From: Mastigias papua
Lineage: Eukaryota; Cnidaria; Scyphozoa; Rhizostomeae; Mastigiidae
Length of the DNA: 64,000 nt
Assembly: GCA_964019165.1 (NCBI GenBank)
Contig: OZ025281.1
Coordinates: forward strand, 12,335,888 to 12,399,887
Direction of reading: 5' to 3'
Below are positions 1-13,002 of the stretch, in pieces (position 1 is the first letter of the stretch; each line of letters begins with the position of its first letter). The notes under the pieces are model-generated. The model was given only the letters and a program-made list of their open reading frames with translations, was not told the origin of the DNA and ran no database searches. The position numbers and the translations under genes are program-made.

Positions 1-970
1 GAGCATCTTCACCAAACAAACGCACCAGCAGTTTGCAATGGATATATGCTGTCTGCTTCTTACACAATTTTCCGTCCTATTGCTAGCTCGTGGGGTGATT
101 TTCCATTCTTAACACATTTTACTTGTACTGTTATGTCACCGTCCCACTACCCCACCTATATTCTAATTAAATGTTCTACTTACCCTGTTAGCATTGCATA
201 CTGATTGTCACATATGTTTTCTAATAGTTGTTACCATTCGACTGTTGCAAGTCGTTATGGTCATAGTTCTATTGAAAGTCGCTCAGCTTAAAATTGCACT
301 GAGTGAAGTTGTTTAGTGAAGCTACTACAAATAGAGTAGGGACTACACTGTTTTCATTATGGGGTGGGCAGTGGCGGTTTTAGGGATCGCGGGGCCCAGA
401 ACCGAAGTGATCTGCGGGGCCCTTGTTTGAAAGTGTCTGAGATTTCTTTTCAATGTTTTCTTAGATGCGAGGCCCCTTCTAGACTACCAAAAGAGCGGGG
501 CCTGGGGCCATGGGCCATGGGCCATACAGATACCCTTCAAAAGGGCGTGGTATACCTGTTGAAAGGACATGCTGTGGGCTGTAACATGTGGAATTGAGCA
601 AGAAAGATAGGACAAATACTGTGGAATTTTTATTTCTCTTCATTTTCCACACATAAGAATATTCTGGTGCTATCCAAATACTGCAAAAGTTGGCTCATTA
701 AAGGATTTTAAAAATAAGGGACAAAATTTGTGCACCATCATCCCTGCACCTTGCAGCATCTTCCATTGCAAATGGAAGTCCAGAACATTTAGAGACACCT
801 ATTGCATAATTCTCTTTTGCTGTGAAAAGAGACACCTCTATCAGAAATTGCCAGCTATAGTGTCAATTTCAAAAAATTTCTGCAAATTTAACTGGAAAAT
901 AAACTGTGTCCTATCGTCTTACTCAACAACTTCTTACACTTGCCAACAGGAGAAAACAAAGAGCTCATAC
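1..970. other. Gene-free stretch (probable IQANK1-like intron)
   Basis: I see no convincing exon here on either strand. It lies downstream of the second exon of the minus-strand IQANK1-like gene, so it is probably intron. A GC-rich patch near 365-510 looks repeat-like but I cannot name it. Confidence 0.4.
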
Positions 971-2644
971 CTCATCAAGAACATTTATAATCAACTGCTT
1001 GTCTCCATCAAAAGCAGCCTCTAATATAACCTTCTTCCTTCTCTCTTCTTCTTTCCTTCTCTTTCTTTCTTCTTCTTCTTTCTGTCTTTCTTTTTCAGCA
1101 GCTTCTCTTTCTCTACGAACTATTTCCAGCCAAGCCTTTACAATCAACAGTTACCCATTAATTTGATGGCTGCTTTAAACACCAGTCAAAAGACTCATCA
1201 CATGTGGAAATAGTAGTCAGGTATGCACAGGCATAGGAGGTGGGGTCTTGGAGGGCTGCATTCCACCCCCCTGCCAGCTAGGTAGAAATCTATTTCATTC
1301 TGGCAATCTCTTCAGGAAAAATAATACTTCTTTCCAAAAATTGTTGCAGCTTAATATGGAAGACAACAACTTATTCAGGCAGACATTATGCAGTCCCCCA
1401 AATTTAAAGCCCCTCTATACCCATGCAGGTATGGTCCTATGAAAGGCAAAAGTGTTTTACTAAATAATAAATTGATGAAATGCATGCCTAAAATACCTGT
1501 ACAAAGGTATTTTCCAGGGGATATGCAAGAGAGAATGGAGTATAGCATTACTTTGAGACAAGATTTCACACCGTATGTTGACATTAAACAGCTAGTATTT
1601 ATACATCTAGCTCATATTGTTGGGTCAACCATGTCCAGTTTACCAGGCAAATAGGTGAATGCTTATACAAGGAGAGCACCCAATAAATTGTGGTGAGAAC
1701 TAGCATTGTGATCCAATACTGTTTGAAAGAATACTCAAGGAATGCAGTAGGTACAATCTAGATCTGAATGTTACAGAATCAAATCAGCAACTTTCAATCA
1801 GTGATTTTTAATCAGTAACATAGAAGGAGCAGTGGCAGATATTTGTAAATCTGTAAGGGGCACATTGGTGGTAAATTTGCCAACTTTTAGTATTAGCTTT
1901 TAGTTTTTAGTCTTTCCAATAAAAAAGAAAACAAACTTTTGTGAAATAAATCTGCAAAATATCAATATCTTACTTCCTCAAATTGTCCCACAATATGCCA
2001 AAATGCTGAGTAATCTACTTCAAGAGTGTCATTCTGCCCCCATCACTACCCCTAAAACCCACTACTGAGAAGGAGTTGGAAATAGAGGGGGCTTACCCCT
2101 TGTCTAATTTCTTGCTGAACCCATATGCACTGCTAAACATGTTTGATATTTTTGGTATGTGCAATTGTATTGTGTACTTTCAGGTAAATTTCAGGTAATT
2201 GCCGATGGTTCCCCCAGGATATAAGTGCTCAATTGATCCCGTGGGAGTGCGTTTTACCAGGAAAGTGGCAATGACTGGTCGTGTTCTGATCTTTATAATA
2301 GAGCTCCTTACCTCTCTTTCTAGCCTTTCCATCTCTTTGTCGTATTGCTCTTTCTCTATCTTCCGCCGGCCTACTTCCTTCTTTGCCAACATAACTCTAA
2401 AGTGACTTTGTATTTTGGTAGCTGCTGCATCCTCTTTTGTTGCAACCTTTCCTTTCGTGTCTGCCTGATCTTTGACTTTAGCGGTAGATTTCTTGGGGGA
2501 TGTTGACTTCTTTTTAGAAACGACTGTGCTTTTGGAAGCAGGTGACCCCTTTGGTTTCGCTATAGATGGTTTCTTGGTATTAGCCCCTGATGTGCTTCCA
2601 CTCCCCGACTTTCTAGGTGTCGGAGCAGCCTTTTTAGGAGGCAT
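971..2644 (-). CDS. IQANK1: IQANK1-like (IQ motif and ankyrin repeat) protein, 5' exons only
   Basis: Two coding exons join in phase 0: 2644-2312 (111 codons, donor GTAAGG) and 1135-971 (55 codons, acceptor AAAG, donor GTATGA). The start at 2644 opens a Lys/Ser/Pro-rich basic N-terminus (residues 1-70). An IQ motif follows at about residues 75-92 (KIQSHFRVMLAKKE), then a charged coiled coil rich in Glu, Arg and Lys across the exon junction, ending in LEAAFDGD. From memory, an IQ motif followed by a Glu/Arg helix and LEAAFDGD is the arrangement of vertebrate IQANK1, where ankyrin repeats come next. Those repeats are not in the window, so the gene must continue beyond base 1. By family, the IQ motif would bind calmodulin or a similar EF-hand protein; the cellular role is not established from sequence. 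Other IQ/coiled-coil proteins are possible but less likely, given the matched order of segments. Confidence 0.66.
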
Positions 2645-3991
2645 CTTTCCCTCTCGTTAGTTTTTCTGATATTATCAAGTGGCTATAGCTACCTGTTAGA
2701 AACGAGCCACCTTACCAGAACACCACCACCCTAGCTTCTAAAGACATCTCCATGCCAACGCTCCTGCGCGGATGATAAATGAGTGTTCATAACTTCCAGC
2801 AATATTTTGCAGATGGAGAAGGCTTGTAAGAGGCCTAATTAACAGCTAATTGTACGGTTAACAGCATACCCGCCTTGTTTGAGAACCCTGTCTGGTCCAG
2901 GCCACCTGGATTATTGACAGCCAAGCGTAAACGACTCCATAGCTAGAGACAGCATGCGACACTTTTGCTGGTCCGCACCAGCTACTGTATAAGCTGCCCC
3001 TACTGACTTGCTATACCAAACAAAGCTTGTATGTGTGCATGTTTGTAGATCTATTGTCTCCCAACCTAACTGATCAACCACCTTGCAAAATGGGCCTAGT
3101 TTTAGCATATGTGGTCAGTACCCTGCATAGGTACCGATTGGTCAATTAGGTTAAGAGAAAATAGACCTGACAGAGTTGGCAGCTGTTGCAGTAAACACAA
3201 TTCTCAACCTGGCAGAAAATTAAGTAGCAGTGAACATTTGCATTGAATTTGCAAGTATGTGTTGTCTGTATCATTCATGTGTGACAGTTCCTTTGTTTTT
3301 ATTAAATTGTACGATCAATGCTCACTGTTGCTGTCATTGAGTAAGAACCAAATGGATTTCATTTGATAAGAAGAGCAAGAGATGGCCGAAAATTTGTCAC
3401 ACCAAAAGTTGCTCACATACTAGCCATGCACAATGCTTGTTAAACTTAAGGATATTGAATGGTTACAAAACAAGCCAAATTTAATAATATACTTGGAGAA
3501 AACAAGAACATGGAACAACAGAGCCATATTGAGGTAAATTTTGGTGATGAAAATAATAAAACACCCATTAGATCTCATTAATATATATTAACAAATACCT
3601 AGTATTTACAATATGTACAAAAGGCTACAAATTAGCTTAAAACATAGGCCCAACCCAACAATCCCTGCTAAGAAGAATTTGTAGAACTAGTTACAGAAAT
3701 TCTCAATACAACCTATTCAAAATGCTAAGGATTTGAAAATTAGTGCCTGATGCCAACATTGGAACTAAGGCCTATGGATGTTACTAGCTAAGGGACAAGA
3801 AATTCTTGCAGCTACATCAAAATCTGCAACCACTAAAGACATGCTCATAGTAGCTTCTATATAGCATTCGCAGCTTTGAAAAAACTGCAAGTTTTACATT
3901 GGATTTTCAGAAGTTAGTTACTTGTAACAGCCTTTGGCAGAGGTGATACACAAGACTAACTGCTACTAAGTGGTTAATAGCATACTGACAG
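2645..3991. other. Intergenic gap between IQANK1-like 5' end and RRM2 3' end
   Basis: The minus-strand IQANK1-like gene starts at 2644 and the minus-strand RRM2 stop is at 3992, so this stretch should hold the IQANK1-like promoter and the RRM2 3' UTR. No exon was recognised. It contains one MITE copy (3049-3171). I could not place a single convincing poly(A) signal. Confidence 0.4.
3049..3171. repeat. MITE family A, copy 1
   Basis: Terminal inverted repeats read tctattgtctcccaacct on the left and, reversed, tctattttctcttaacct on the right. Each is followed inward by a TGAYCAA-type block and a shared 'gggcctag' core. Three related copies lie at 9188, 23501 and 33711. No coding capacity. It sits about 0.8 kb downstream of the RRM2 stop. 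Confidence 0.7.
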
Positions 3992-6900
3992 TTAAAAATC
4001 TTCCTCTAGAGTAAATGTGTATGTATCACTGTTCGTCTTGTTAACCTTGTCCATTACACCACTTTTCTGGTATTCACCAACCCTCCTTTCAAAGAAATTG
4101 GTCTTTCCAGCAAGAGATATATTTTCCATGAAATCAAAGGGGTTGGCTGCATTGAAGTGCTGAAAAATATACATATATCAACATCAAATTCTGGAAATGC
4201 AAGATAATTAAGTATATATATATGCTAGATGTGTTTGCTAAGCAGTGCCTTAACTTCAAAGCCAAAGTGGTACTTTTCCTGTTAAAGCAGTTCCATTCAC
4301 AATACTTAATAGGGAAGCAAAACCTTCAATTATTTAGTGGAAAATTATATTTTCCATCTGTATCCGACACAAACAAAACACAACTTTTGCAGGAATGAGC
4401 AATAATCACCTTTGCACATCCAAGCTCAACAAGAAGTCTGTCAGCAACAAATTCAATATACTGAGCCATAAGCCCACAATTCATCCCAATTAAATCAACA
4501 GATAGCGCCTCAGTTAAGAACTCCTTCTCAATATTCACTGCATCAACAATAATAGACTTGACTCTCTTCTCGGATGGCTTGTTTTTCAAATGCTTGAACA
4601 TAAGGCAGGCAAAGTCACAGTGAAGGCCTTCGTCCCGACTGATGAGTTCATTGGAGAAAGTCAAACCATGCATCAAGTTTCTAAAAAAGGTAATGGCAAT
4701 CACTTAGTAAGAAGAACTGTACATGGGATAAGTGAAATACAAAATGACTTAATCTACATCAGAGAATGCATGAAGTAATATAGGGAGGATTAATGTGGGT
4801 CAAGTAAGAACCAGATGGTAGACTAGAAGCTCCCAACTTATTTTCCTCCCAAAACCCCAATATTTGCTTGCTGACTCTGCACCATATACAACAGATATTT
4901 CTCTTAAGGCCACTGGAGTGTAACAAATAGATCAAATTCTTGTCATCAAGGTGAAGCTTCTTGCACCCAAGGAGTACAGACACCCATGCTTAGGAATCCC
5001 CTTTATAGACAAAACCAGCCACAAAGAAGAGCATCATTAACAGACAATGCAGCAAAGGGCCATGCACCAGATTGTGACTCCAATATGTTTCACAATGCAT
5101 TTAATTGAGGATGGTGATCAGTGAGGACTTCTGATTGTTAAGGTGAATTCTCCCTAACAATATAAAGACATTCCCCACCCAGGTCAGTGCTAACTATTAC
5201 CACAATTACTGAAATTGGGGTGAAAACAATAGTCAAGTAACCAAGAGAAAACTACAAGGTCTAACCGTTTCTTAATCCAGAATATGGCAGCAAATGAACC
5301 TGAGAAGAAAATCCCTTCAACAGCTGCAAATGCAACTATCCTCTCTGCAAATGATGCCTTGTCAGGGTTGATCCAGTTCAGTGCCCAGTAAGCCTTCTTT
5401 TGCACACAGGGCATTGTCTCAATGGCTCTGAACAGCCTATCTTGCTCAACAGGGTCTTTGATATAGGTATCAATTAGCAGACTGTACATTTCAGAGTGGA
5501 TGTTCTCAATTGCAATCTGAAAGCCATAAAAGCACCTAGCCTCTGCCACTTGAACTTCTTGGCTGAAACACTCCACCTATAGTTAAAAATCTCCAATTAC
5601 CTAACAATTACTTTAGAAGTGTATTGAAAATCATGGCAAGAAAATATAGGGAACACTATTGGATATTCCACTCTCCCTATCAAGGCAACTGGCATATAGG
5701 TGAAATTTTAATTGCTTTAAATTGCTATTTATATTAAACTAGGATATACTACCACAAAACCTACCTAGCTTACATGGTTTGTAGCAGATTAAACTTCTAA
5801 TACAGAGAGCAAAAGAGCAAAAATCAAAATCAGCACTGCCTTCCATCTCCTTCTGGATAATTATATGCCTGAAAAATTGGCCTAGACTCTCTCAAAACAA
5901 AATCGACAGCTTTAGTTAATAAGGTTTGCAACAGGAATAGCATAGATCAAGAACCACAACTTGTATTACTCACCAGATTTTCATTAACAATGCCATCACT
6001 TGCAGCAAAGAATGCTAACACATGAGAGATAAACTTCCTTTCGTTGTCCTGTAGGTTAGAATAGCAAAGCTCAGAAGCAACTCGGCAAGTTACACATTGC
6101 TTTATTACCATGATCTGACTAATTCATCATAAATTTTACTAACTATTACCTGATAGATGGATAATAGGACTGTCGGGAAACGCTTTAGGCAGACGATCGA
6201 CATTACAGACATAAACTTAACGCCAGGCTTTCATGGTACTTACATTAAGTTTGTTCCAATCAGCTAAGTCGTGGGAAAGGTCCACTTCTTCTGCGGTCCA
6301 AAATGAAGCTAAAGGATAAACGATGCGTTAGTTACACTTCGTCTGCAGCTCAAACAGGCCAAGCCGAAGCTGGAAATCAGCTGATACATTAACTCAGCCA
6401 AACAAAAAATGACGATAGCAGCAAACGTCTCAACTCAATACTCATTTGACTTTGTCCAAAACAATATTGTACAGCCAGAAAAGACTACCATCAGGAACAT
6501 AGAGGAAATACGGATATGAAGAAACATACTTTCTAGAGGCGTAAATGCAAGGCCTAAATTGCATACCTTCAGCTTTCTTGTAGAACTGCCAGATATCGTG
6601 ATATTGAATGGGAAAAATAACAAATCTTCGCGGGTTTTCTTTAAGAAGCGGCTCGTCATCAACGTTGAATTTGCTTACTTTCTTCGGTTTCTGCCAAGGA
6701 AAGCGGTGCATTCTAGGTTACACGGCACATTTGGCGCGGAATTGCATATGGCGCCCAAAGAATGTCATAATATTATGTAATAATGGCTACCCTCGCGGTA
6801 GCTACCCTGCTAAACAGTATTTACCACTGTTTCACTCAGAAGGCTCATTAATTATTCATTCAGACTTCACGCTTCTACTGCGGGTTCCTTCAATAGGGTA

Positions 6901-7237
6901 TCTGCTGAAACCAAGCATCGGCACTCTGGCTTATCATAGGAACCTGGTGTTCTCTTTGTGATGCAAGGTGGGAAGTGAGCAAGCAGTTGACGGGAGGGGA
7001 AATTCATAATATGTATATTTAAAAGTATACGTAGTCCTAAATGACAAGAGTACTACTGTATCTATGTGCAATGGGTGCCATGACTGTCATGCTCATAATA
7101 AAAATGCAAAAGATTGTCTGAATATATACCTCGAGCTTCAAATCTTTCTTGTTTCTGATGTTTTCTTTCATATGGTAGATCCGCTCTTGTGTGCTAGTTG
7201 GGCTGTTGATGATCGCGTTGGTGATATCGGTTAACAT
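3992..7237 (-). CDS. RRM2: Ribonucleoside-diphosphate reductase small subunit (R2)
   Basis: Class I ribonucleotide reductase R2 subunit. With R1 it reduces ribonucleoside diphosphates to deoxy forms, supplying the diiron-tyrosyl radical. Seven exons, all with GT/AG borders and matching phases: 7237-7130, 6690-6567, 6308-6244, 6048-5974, 5576-5266, 4680-4410, 4159-3992, giving 373 aa (vertebrate RRM2 about 390). All family residues are present: iron ligands D117, E148, H151, E211, E245 and H248, and radical tyrosine Y155 (in IENIHSEMY). The C-terminal tail FTLEEDF matches the peptide that docks on R1. Exon 1 encodes a short divergent N-terminus containing a KEN box (residues 24-26), the degron that in vertebrate RRM2 drives APC/C-Cdh1 destruction after mitosis. 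The ATG at 7237 fits a TATA box about 130 bp upstream; an upstream in-frame ATG at 7351 lies about 13-20 bp from that TATA box, too close to be inside the transcript. Confidence 0.96.
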
Positions 7238-7363
7238 CTTGATGCCGTAAGAGGAACCCTGAGTAAATTGAGACCGAAGAGGAACAGACACAGGAAAATA
7301 TCCCTGGACAGAGAGACAGAAGTTTGAACACATGTGTAAGTACGTGCCCACATGTGGCCCTGA

Positions 7364-7563
7364 TTTTTATACCATGTAATGCAAAATTCAAGAGATTCTC
7401 ATTGGCTAGTTTATACAAAGAACACAAAAATTCTCAAAGTTTGATTGGTTTGGTATTGGCGCCTTTTTATATCAGTACTCAATGAGTGACCTCAAATTTT
7501 TATCGCGCCAAGTTTAAAACAGAGTTCGTTTTTATGCTGGCAACAAAAGAATTGGGCGCCAAC
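7364..7563 (-). promoter_or_regulatory. RRM2 promoter: TATA box, CCAAT boxes and E2F-like sites
   Basis: On the minus strand a TATAAAAA box spans 7371-7364, placing the start of transcription near 7340. Upstream are CCAAT boxes (ATTGG on plus) at 7401-7405, 7444-7448 and 7455-7459. GCGC-type E2F-like elements lie at 7455-7463 (attggcgcc), 7501-7512 (tatcgcgccaag) and 7551-7563 (attgggcgccaac). Paired CCAAT and E2F sites are the usual layout of S-phase genes, in keeping with RRM2's role. Individual site function is inferred from consensus only. Confidence 0.6.
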
Positions 7564-8639
7564 ATGCAGCAGCAGTTAACTATTGTAGAAGAGGCCCATT
7601 GAAGACCCTCACAAAGGCTAGGAAAAAGGCAAACATAGGCGCAAATGAACAGTTTCTAAAGGCTTGGTCATTCCTAGGGCTAAGACTTTCCCAAGGACGC
7701 CTGCCCGCACCGAGGGCAGAGGGGAAGGTTCCTATTGAGGGTGCATCACACACATCTTTGCGCTAAGATAATTAAGCCCTTGGACAAGGGCAGGAGGGGC
7801 AGCTGCCCCCTACCCCAGCGTAGGCGACCCTGGACTTTCCTGTAACTAAAAACACGTGCCCACCTAATGTATTGCAAATTTTGGAGAGAGCAGTAAATAC
7901 AGTATCTATGCAATCTGACCCAGACACTTTTGGAAATAGAGCAATGCTTATTGATGTGTGCTAGCAACCTCATCAGAATTTGTTTGCAAAATAAACATGG
8001 TTAGTCGAGGGCCTGTGAAACTTCTCATCTGGGGCTGACCATGTTGTTGCAAGTGTAGAACACTGTCCAGACTGTTTTGGCAAACCAAGCTTCTTACACA
8101 ATGTGTTCCAGTAAAACAGAGTGAGATTCGCTGAACATTTCCAAAGTATCTCAAAATACTTCAAGTGATGTCAACAGAATTTCTTAAGGCGTCGCTGCTT
8201 CTTTGGTACATTTGCTTTTGACAAGAAGACGGTCGTTAAAACCTTTTAATTTGTGTGTCACAGCATATCGTCTTGGAAACTATCTTGATAATGGGTCCGG
8301 TGTGGCCTGGGCCAATTCACTAACCAATTGACCACATTTGTATTCTTCTATGCTTTGGCCGGAATCATGTTGTATTCCCCGTCCGGTGCTCTATGTGATC
8401 ACTCAATTTTCCTTTATTTGTGGTTGCTCGGCGAAGTAGACTTTTTTGAATGAGCGCTGTGCAGCAATATGCTGTGAAATTGCAGAAGAAGCAAATGTAT
8501 TTGTACGGTAAAATGCGACAGCGGATTTCAATGTCGCATTAAATTCTGAAGTGGCGCGAAAGAACTGTACGGCTGCGTCCTAAGAGTAGGGGGGGGGGCC
8601 GGAAGATGGCCCGTTGGAGAGTTCCTGATTTTAATTCTT

Positions 8640-8822
8640 ATTCATTCTTAATTTCTACTGTAAGAAAAAGTTGTAACTTTGTTTTCAGAAACAACATTTG
8701 TATTTAGGATTTTACATTTGTTCCCTACATTATTATTGTATGATTAGACGGAGGGACCCTTGAAAACCAGCATTTCTGTTGAAGGGTCACCTTATAAAGA
8801 ATTCGAAAATGAAATGAAATCA
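8640..8822 (+). mobile_element. Probable LINE 3' tail
   Basis: A small hairpin-forming block (gacccttg ... gaagggtc) is followed by 'aaagaattcg' and a short (GAAAT)n-like end. From memory this resembles the 3' ends of L2/Jockey-type LINEs in many invertebrates. No open reading frame remains attached. Confidence 0.33.
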
Positions 8823-9187
8823 CACTTGCTCTCGGCGCCCCTCCTGTCGAAAAGAGTCTATGGAACTGAGTGAAGCATGTCTTACCCTTCTACGGCATGG
8901 GGACTTTATGAGGTGACAACAGTGACAGTCACAAAAATGATTTAATCTCATCGCCATTTTCGTTGCGATCCTGCAAAGAACTACATTACGAATTGAAAGC
9001 TCTTTCGAGAATTACAGGCTGGTATGTCTATAGTCCTGGCAGTGCTTCTGCAGAAATAACAATGCCTGTTGTTAACACTAGAAGAAACTCTAAAAGATAG
9101 GCAAATAATAAGACATATATTCCATAGATCATTTCAGTAACTCAAAAGACATAAAATACAGCTCCAGGCTACAAGAGCATGGCCGTC

Positions 9188-9352
9188 ACATGTTTGAGAT
9201 CTAGTCAGGTCTGTTTTCTCCCAACCTAGCTGACCAATCAGCATGCAATATGGGCCTAAATGTAGCTGTGGAGCACGTGTGTGGAGAGAATCCTGCATGA
9301 TGATTGGCCCATTAGGTTGGGAGAAAATAGATCTGATCAACCTCTTAAACAT
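9188..9352. repeat. MITE family A, copy 2
   Basis: Inverted ends acatgtttgagat and, reversed, agatgtttaagag. Inside these, ttctcccaacct and ggttgggagaaa flank a short unique centre with the family 'tgcaatatgggcc' block. Non-coding and in no recognised gene. Confidence 0.72.
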
Positions 9353-10068
9353 CTAGTTGCTATTTTGCGTTGTGTATAGGTTACGTATTATTCTATTGGC
9401 GAACATAAAAACATTCATCGCTACTTCAACTGTCAAATGAATACTGCTTCAAATGAGAGAAAAGATATGTATTAAAAATAGATATGACCTATGAATTCGA
9501 TTAGGAAGGCAATACTTTGGATTTTCATTAAATTTACGTAAGTCACATATAGGAAAATCTTTTGGTGGAATTGGTTACCACCTGACTTTTCTCTACAACA
9601 GGCCAAGGGATGTGGCAGTTTTCAGGGGGGGGGTAGTAAGAGGGCCTTGCCCCTTGAAGTAGATTGATCGGCAACCTAAACTAAACCACCGATTTCCCCA
9701 TGTAGACCAGTTAGGTCACCTTGATTCTGATTGGCTAGTACACTGTCATGTGCATCACAAATCATTGTATCAACTGTTTTGGCTACAAAATATATACATA
9801 GCTCCATATGCATCGAGCCATGACTACGTAATTATACTGGGAGCCTAGATTAATATATTCAACCCACATGATCGGTCATGTTTCCAATGTGCTTTGTAAG
9901 CTCGAAGGGTAATAATGATATTAAATTTATCTTTTCCATTAATATACAAAATACATCCTAATATGTTCTATTGATGTGTTCAATGTCGCTTTTAGGTAAC
10001 TGCAGAGCGTTTCAGAATAATAAAAAAATATCAACTGAAGTATTAAGACCTTGCTTATTTTCATTTGT

Positions 10069-10875
10069 CAGGGTTGCCACCATTATTTCAGGAAGAAATT
10101 CGCTGATTATCCCTGACATTTTCAGTGAAATAATACCATTTCCCCCTGATTTTCCCTGATATTCTTGTAATCTTCAATTAGGATTTATTATTTCCTTAGA
10201 TATAGGGCTTGGGAGAGTCTTGACCACATTTTTACCGTGAAAAATTGTGGCTTCAAAAAATACAGAACTGGGTTTCTTTTATTTAATTTCTAAGAAAGCA
10301 ACAACTTCGAGGTAAAAAAGCTGTTGATGGGCTCGCGTTGAAGAGCTGTGAGACAAATTTTCACTTACACTCAGATGTAGAGATACATTTCCTTGGCCCT
10401 GACACAAAAATTCATGTTCCTCTTTCTTTTGGCATTAAATCAACTTGCCCCTCAAATCTACTTTGACCAAGACAAAATAGATCGCACACTCCAAAAAACT
10501 ATAGGGGAAAAGCAAAAATCATCAATACTGAATGCATTTTCACCCAGTATACTTTGAACAAAACTTACGAGGAAAAATGTTGAAAATCAAAAGAAACAAA
10601 ATTTCCTGAATTTGTAGATCCTCTCCAAAACCCATGTAGTGTTTGGGTGTTTTGGATAAAACAGTGTGATCGCCTACTAAAAGTCACAAGCTAAGTTTCA
10701 TAAAATGTCAAAGTCATAAGATCAGATGACACACGATATTTTTCTTGTGAACAGCAGGAAATACTTTTCTGATTTTCCCTGAGTTTTCGACAAATCTTTC
10801 CTTTTCCCCTGATATTCCCTGATTGAAAAAAATTCCTTGATTTCCCCCGATTTCCTTGATTTGGTGGGAACCCTG
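10069..10875. repeat. Non-autonomous DNA transposon, hAT-like ends
   Basis: Left end CAGGGTTGCCACC and right end, reversed, CAGGGTTCCCACC. Both arms carry repeated 'ccctgatttt/ccctgatatt' blocks for roughly 80 bp inward. CAGGG termini suggest a hAT-type element. The flanking 8-mers do not match, so a target duplication cannot be claimed. No transposase frame is visible inside. Confidence 0.5.
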
Positions 10876-11036
10876 CTTAACTACTGTGGAAACTAAAAAG
10901 TGGAAACCAAGAATTACTAAATATGCAATTATTCGGTTATTTTCATGCAAAAATACATACTAATGAAACAACATGCCAACAAAGATTTAGTCAAACAATG
11001 ACATGTTAATTGGTAAATCAAATTCATATTGCAAGC

Positions 11037-11215
11037 CCGGGCTGTCAAACGCTTGGCCAGAAGGCCACATTATGGCCCATTATGCTATCCGCTGTGGCCC
11101 ACACCGAGGTCAAAATTGATATAAAACTATGTTGTATTCTATTACAAGTAAAAAGTGGCCCTCCAAGTATGCGTTAAATCTAAAAGAGGCCCGCCTCGAG
11201 AAATGGTTGGACAAT
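11037..11215. repeat. Relic of a second hAT-like repeat
   Basis: Starts ggctgtcaaacgcttggcc, much like the left end of the element at 33158 (ggtgtcaagcttatggccc), and contains several 'tggcc/ggccc' blocks. The right boundary is unclear. Confidence 0.3.
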
Positions 11216-11483
11216 CCTGGACCAGACTAGGAATGGTAGAAATTTCGATACGTAAGGGATTATCCAGAATAATCATTACAAGCACGCCAAAGGAAGCAAA
11301 ATAAAACAAATGTCGGGCTTTTATACCAATAAATCAAAGCTTGGAATACGTCAGCATCCTTCTTATATCTATGAAAGATTTTTCGATCATCTCCCTCATT
11401 TTGTGACATCCATCGTTCCCATATGTGCTAACTATAACATTCAACCTGAGAAATCAAGCAGATGTGAAGATTCAGTTGATTAT

Positions 11484-11930
11484 AATATATGATATGATAT
11501 GATATGATATGATATGATATGATATGATATGATATGATATGATATGATATGATATGATATGGTATGATATGATATATGATATGATATGATATGATATGAT
11601 ATGATATGATATGATATGATATGATATGATATGATATGATATGATATGGTATGATATATGATATGGTATGGTATGATATGATATGATATGATATGATATG
11701 ATATGATATGATATGATATGATATGATATGATATGATATGATATGATATGATTGATATGATATGATATATGATATGATATGATATGATATGATATGATAT
11801 GATATGATATGATATGATATGATATGATATGATATGATATGATATGATATGATATGATATGATATGATATGATATGATATGATATGATAAGATACGATAT
11901 GACATAATATGATGTGAGATATATCATATG
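11484..11930. repeat. (GATAT)n pentanucleotide satellite
   Basis: About 440 bp of near-uninterrupted GATAT units with a few GGTAT variants and short phase slips such as 'gatatatgat'. It creates long spurious frames on the minus strand. Confidence 0.97.
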
Positions 11931-13002
11931 CTACATGATATGACGTTATATACTATACTAATTAAATATGATATTGCATAAAACAAAATAGCAGAATATT
12001 ACAAGATACAAAACACTATGAAATAAAAAACAATGCAATATAATGAAACATCATCTTGTAATATATTGCTGAAACACAACACGATAAGATCTTCAACTAT
12101 CATATCAAATTACACTATTTTCACTCAGTCAAAATCGTTCTCAAAGTTGGCTCTCAAGAAGGCTATGAAACCTTTTGCAATAATGACCGACAAAGATATA
12201 GGGAATCGTATCTGCTGTACCGGATTTCCTTTAACACACCGGTTATTCTAAAGCCCAACTTTTGGATAAGACTTTCAACAGAGGGCCGCATTTATTACAG
12301 GAAATATAGTAATTACATACTACCTATGTAGTCATTTACTTACAGGCATTGAAACCTAATTCCAAATAGATATAATCTCTATAACAAGCTTCAATATACA
12401 ACATATACCTGCTACAAATCATCATACACAAACTCTGTCCCCAGGGTAAATGATATTATTTTACAGTACACAGGTATGTAAGAGACATGGAGCTCAAGTC
12501 GACAAAAATTGAGATACATTTAAGACACACAGACAGGCGGAGCTTCATATGTAAACTGGAATAAACTGTTTTTGCAAGAAATCTATTAAAATGGAAACAA
12601 AATAGAAGGAACACCCTACTCTCAAGTGTATTTAAGTAAACATTCTATTTCTTGTCTCACAGTTGCCTTGTTGTTATAAGAAATTTAAAGAAATTTAAGA
12701 GACATTTAGGATACTTTTCAGGCTGGATTTGACAAAATATCAAGAAGCATCCTGCCGGAAAGCAGAGATCAATTTATCTGGTACGCATTTCATGTAACAT
12801 AGCGCGGCTAACTACGGACTGCCATAACGACCTATTATTTGCTAAACATTCATCAGTCGCTAAAAAGATCGGTCCATCTTCTTATGCAACCATCACTCTT
12901 GCTATCTCAAGATCTTTTTCAGTCATTGTTACCCATGATAAGCTTGCTTATTATATAAAGAACGGCCCATACAACTACAGCATTTGCTCACATGTGACTT
13001 TG

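Noticed and set aside
1375..1654. Overlapping 69- and 88-codon ORFs on opposite strands
   Set aside because: No domain, no splice or promoter context, and located between IQANK1-like exons.
11472..11927. Two ~145-codon ORFs of Ser-Tyr-His-Ile repeats
   Set aside because: They are translations of the GATAT satellite.
12120..12189. Alternative CROT-like C-terminus (AKGFIAFLRANFENDFD then stop)
   Set aside because: The phase does not fit the preceding exon and the spacing to family landmarks is wrong.
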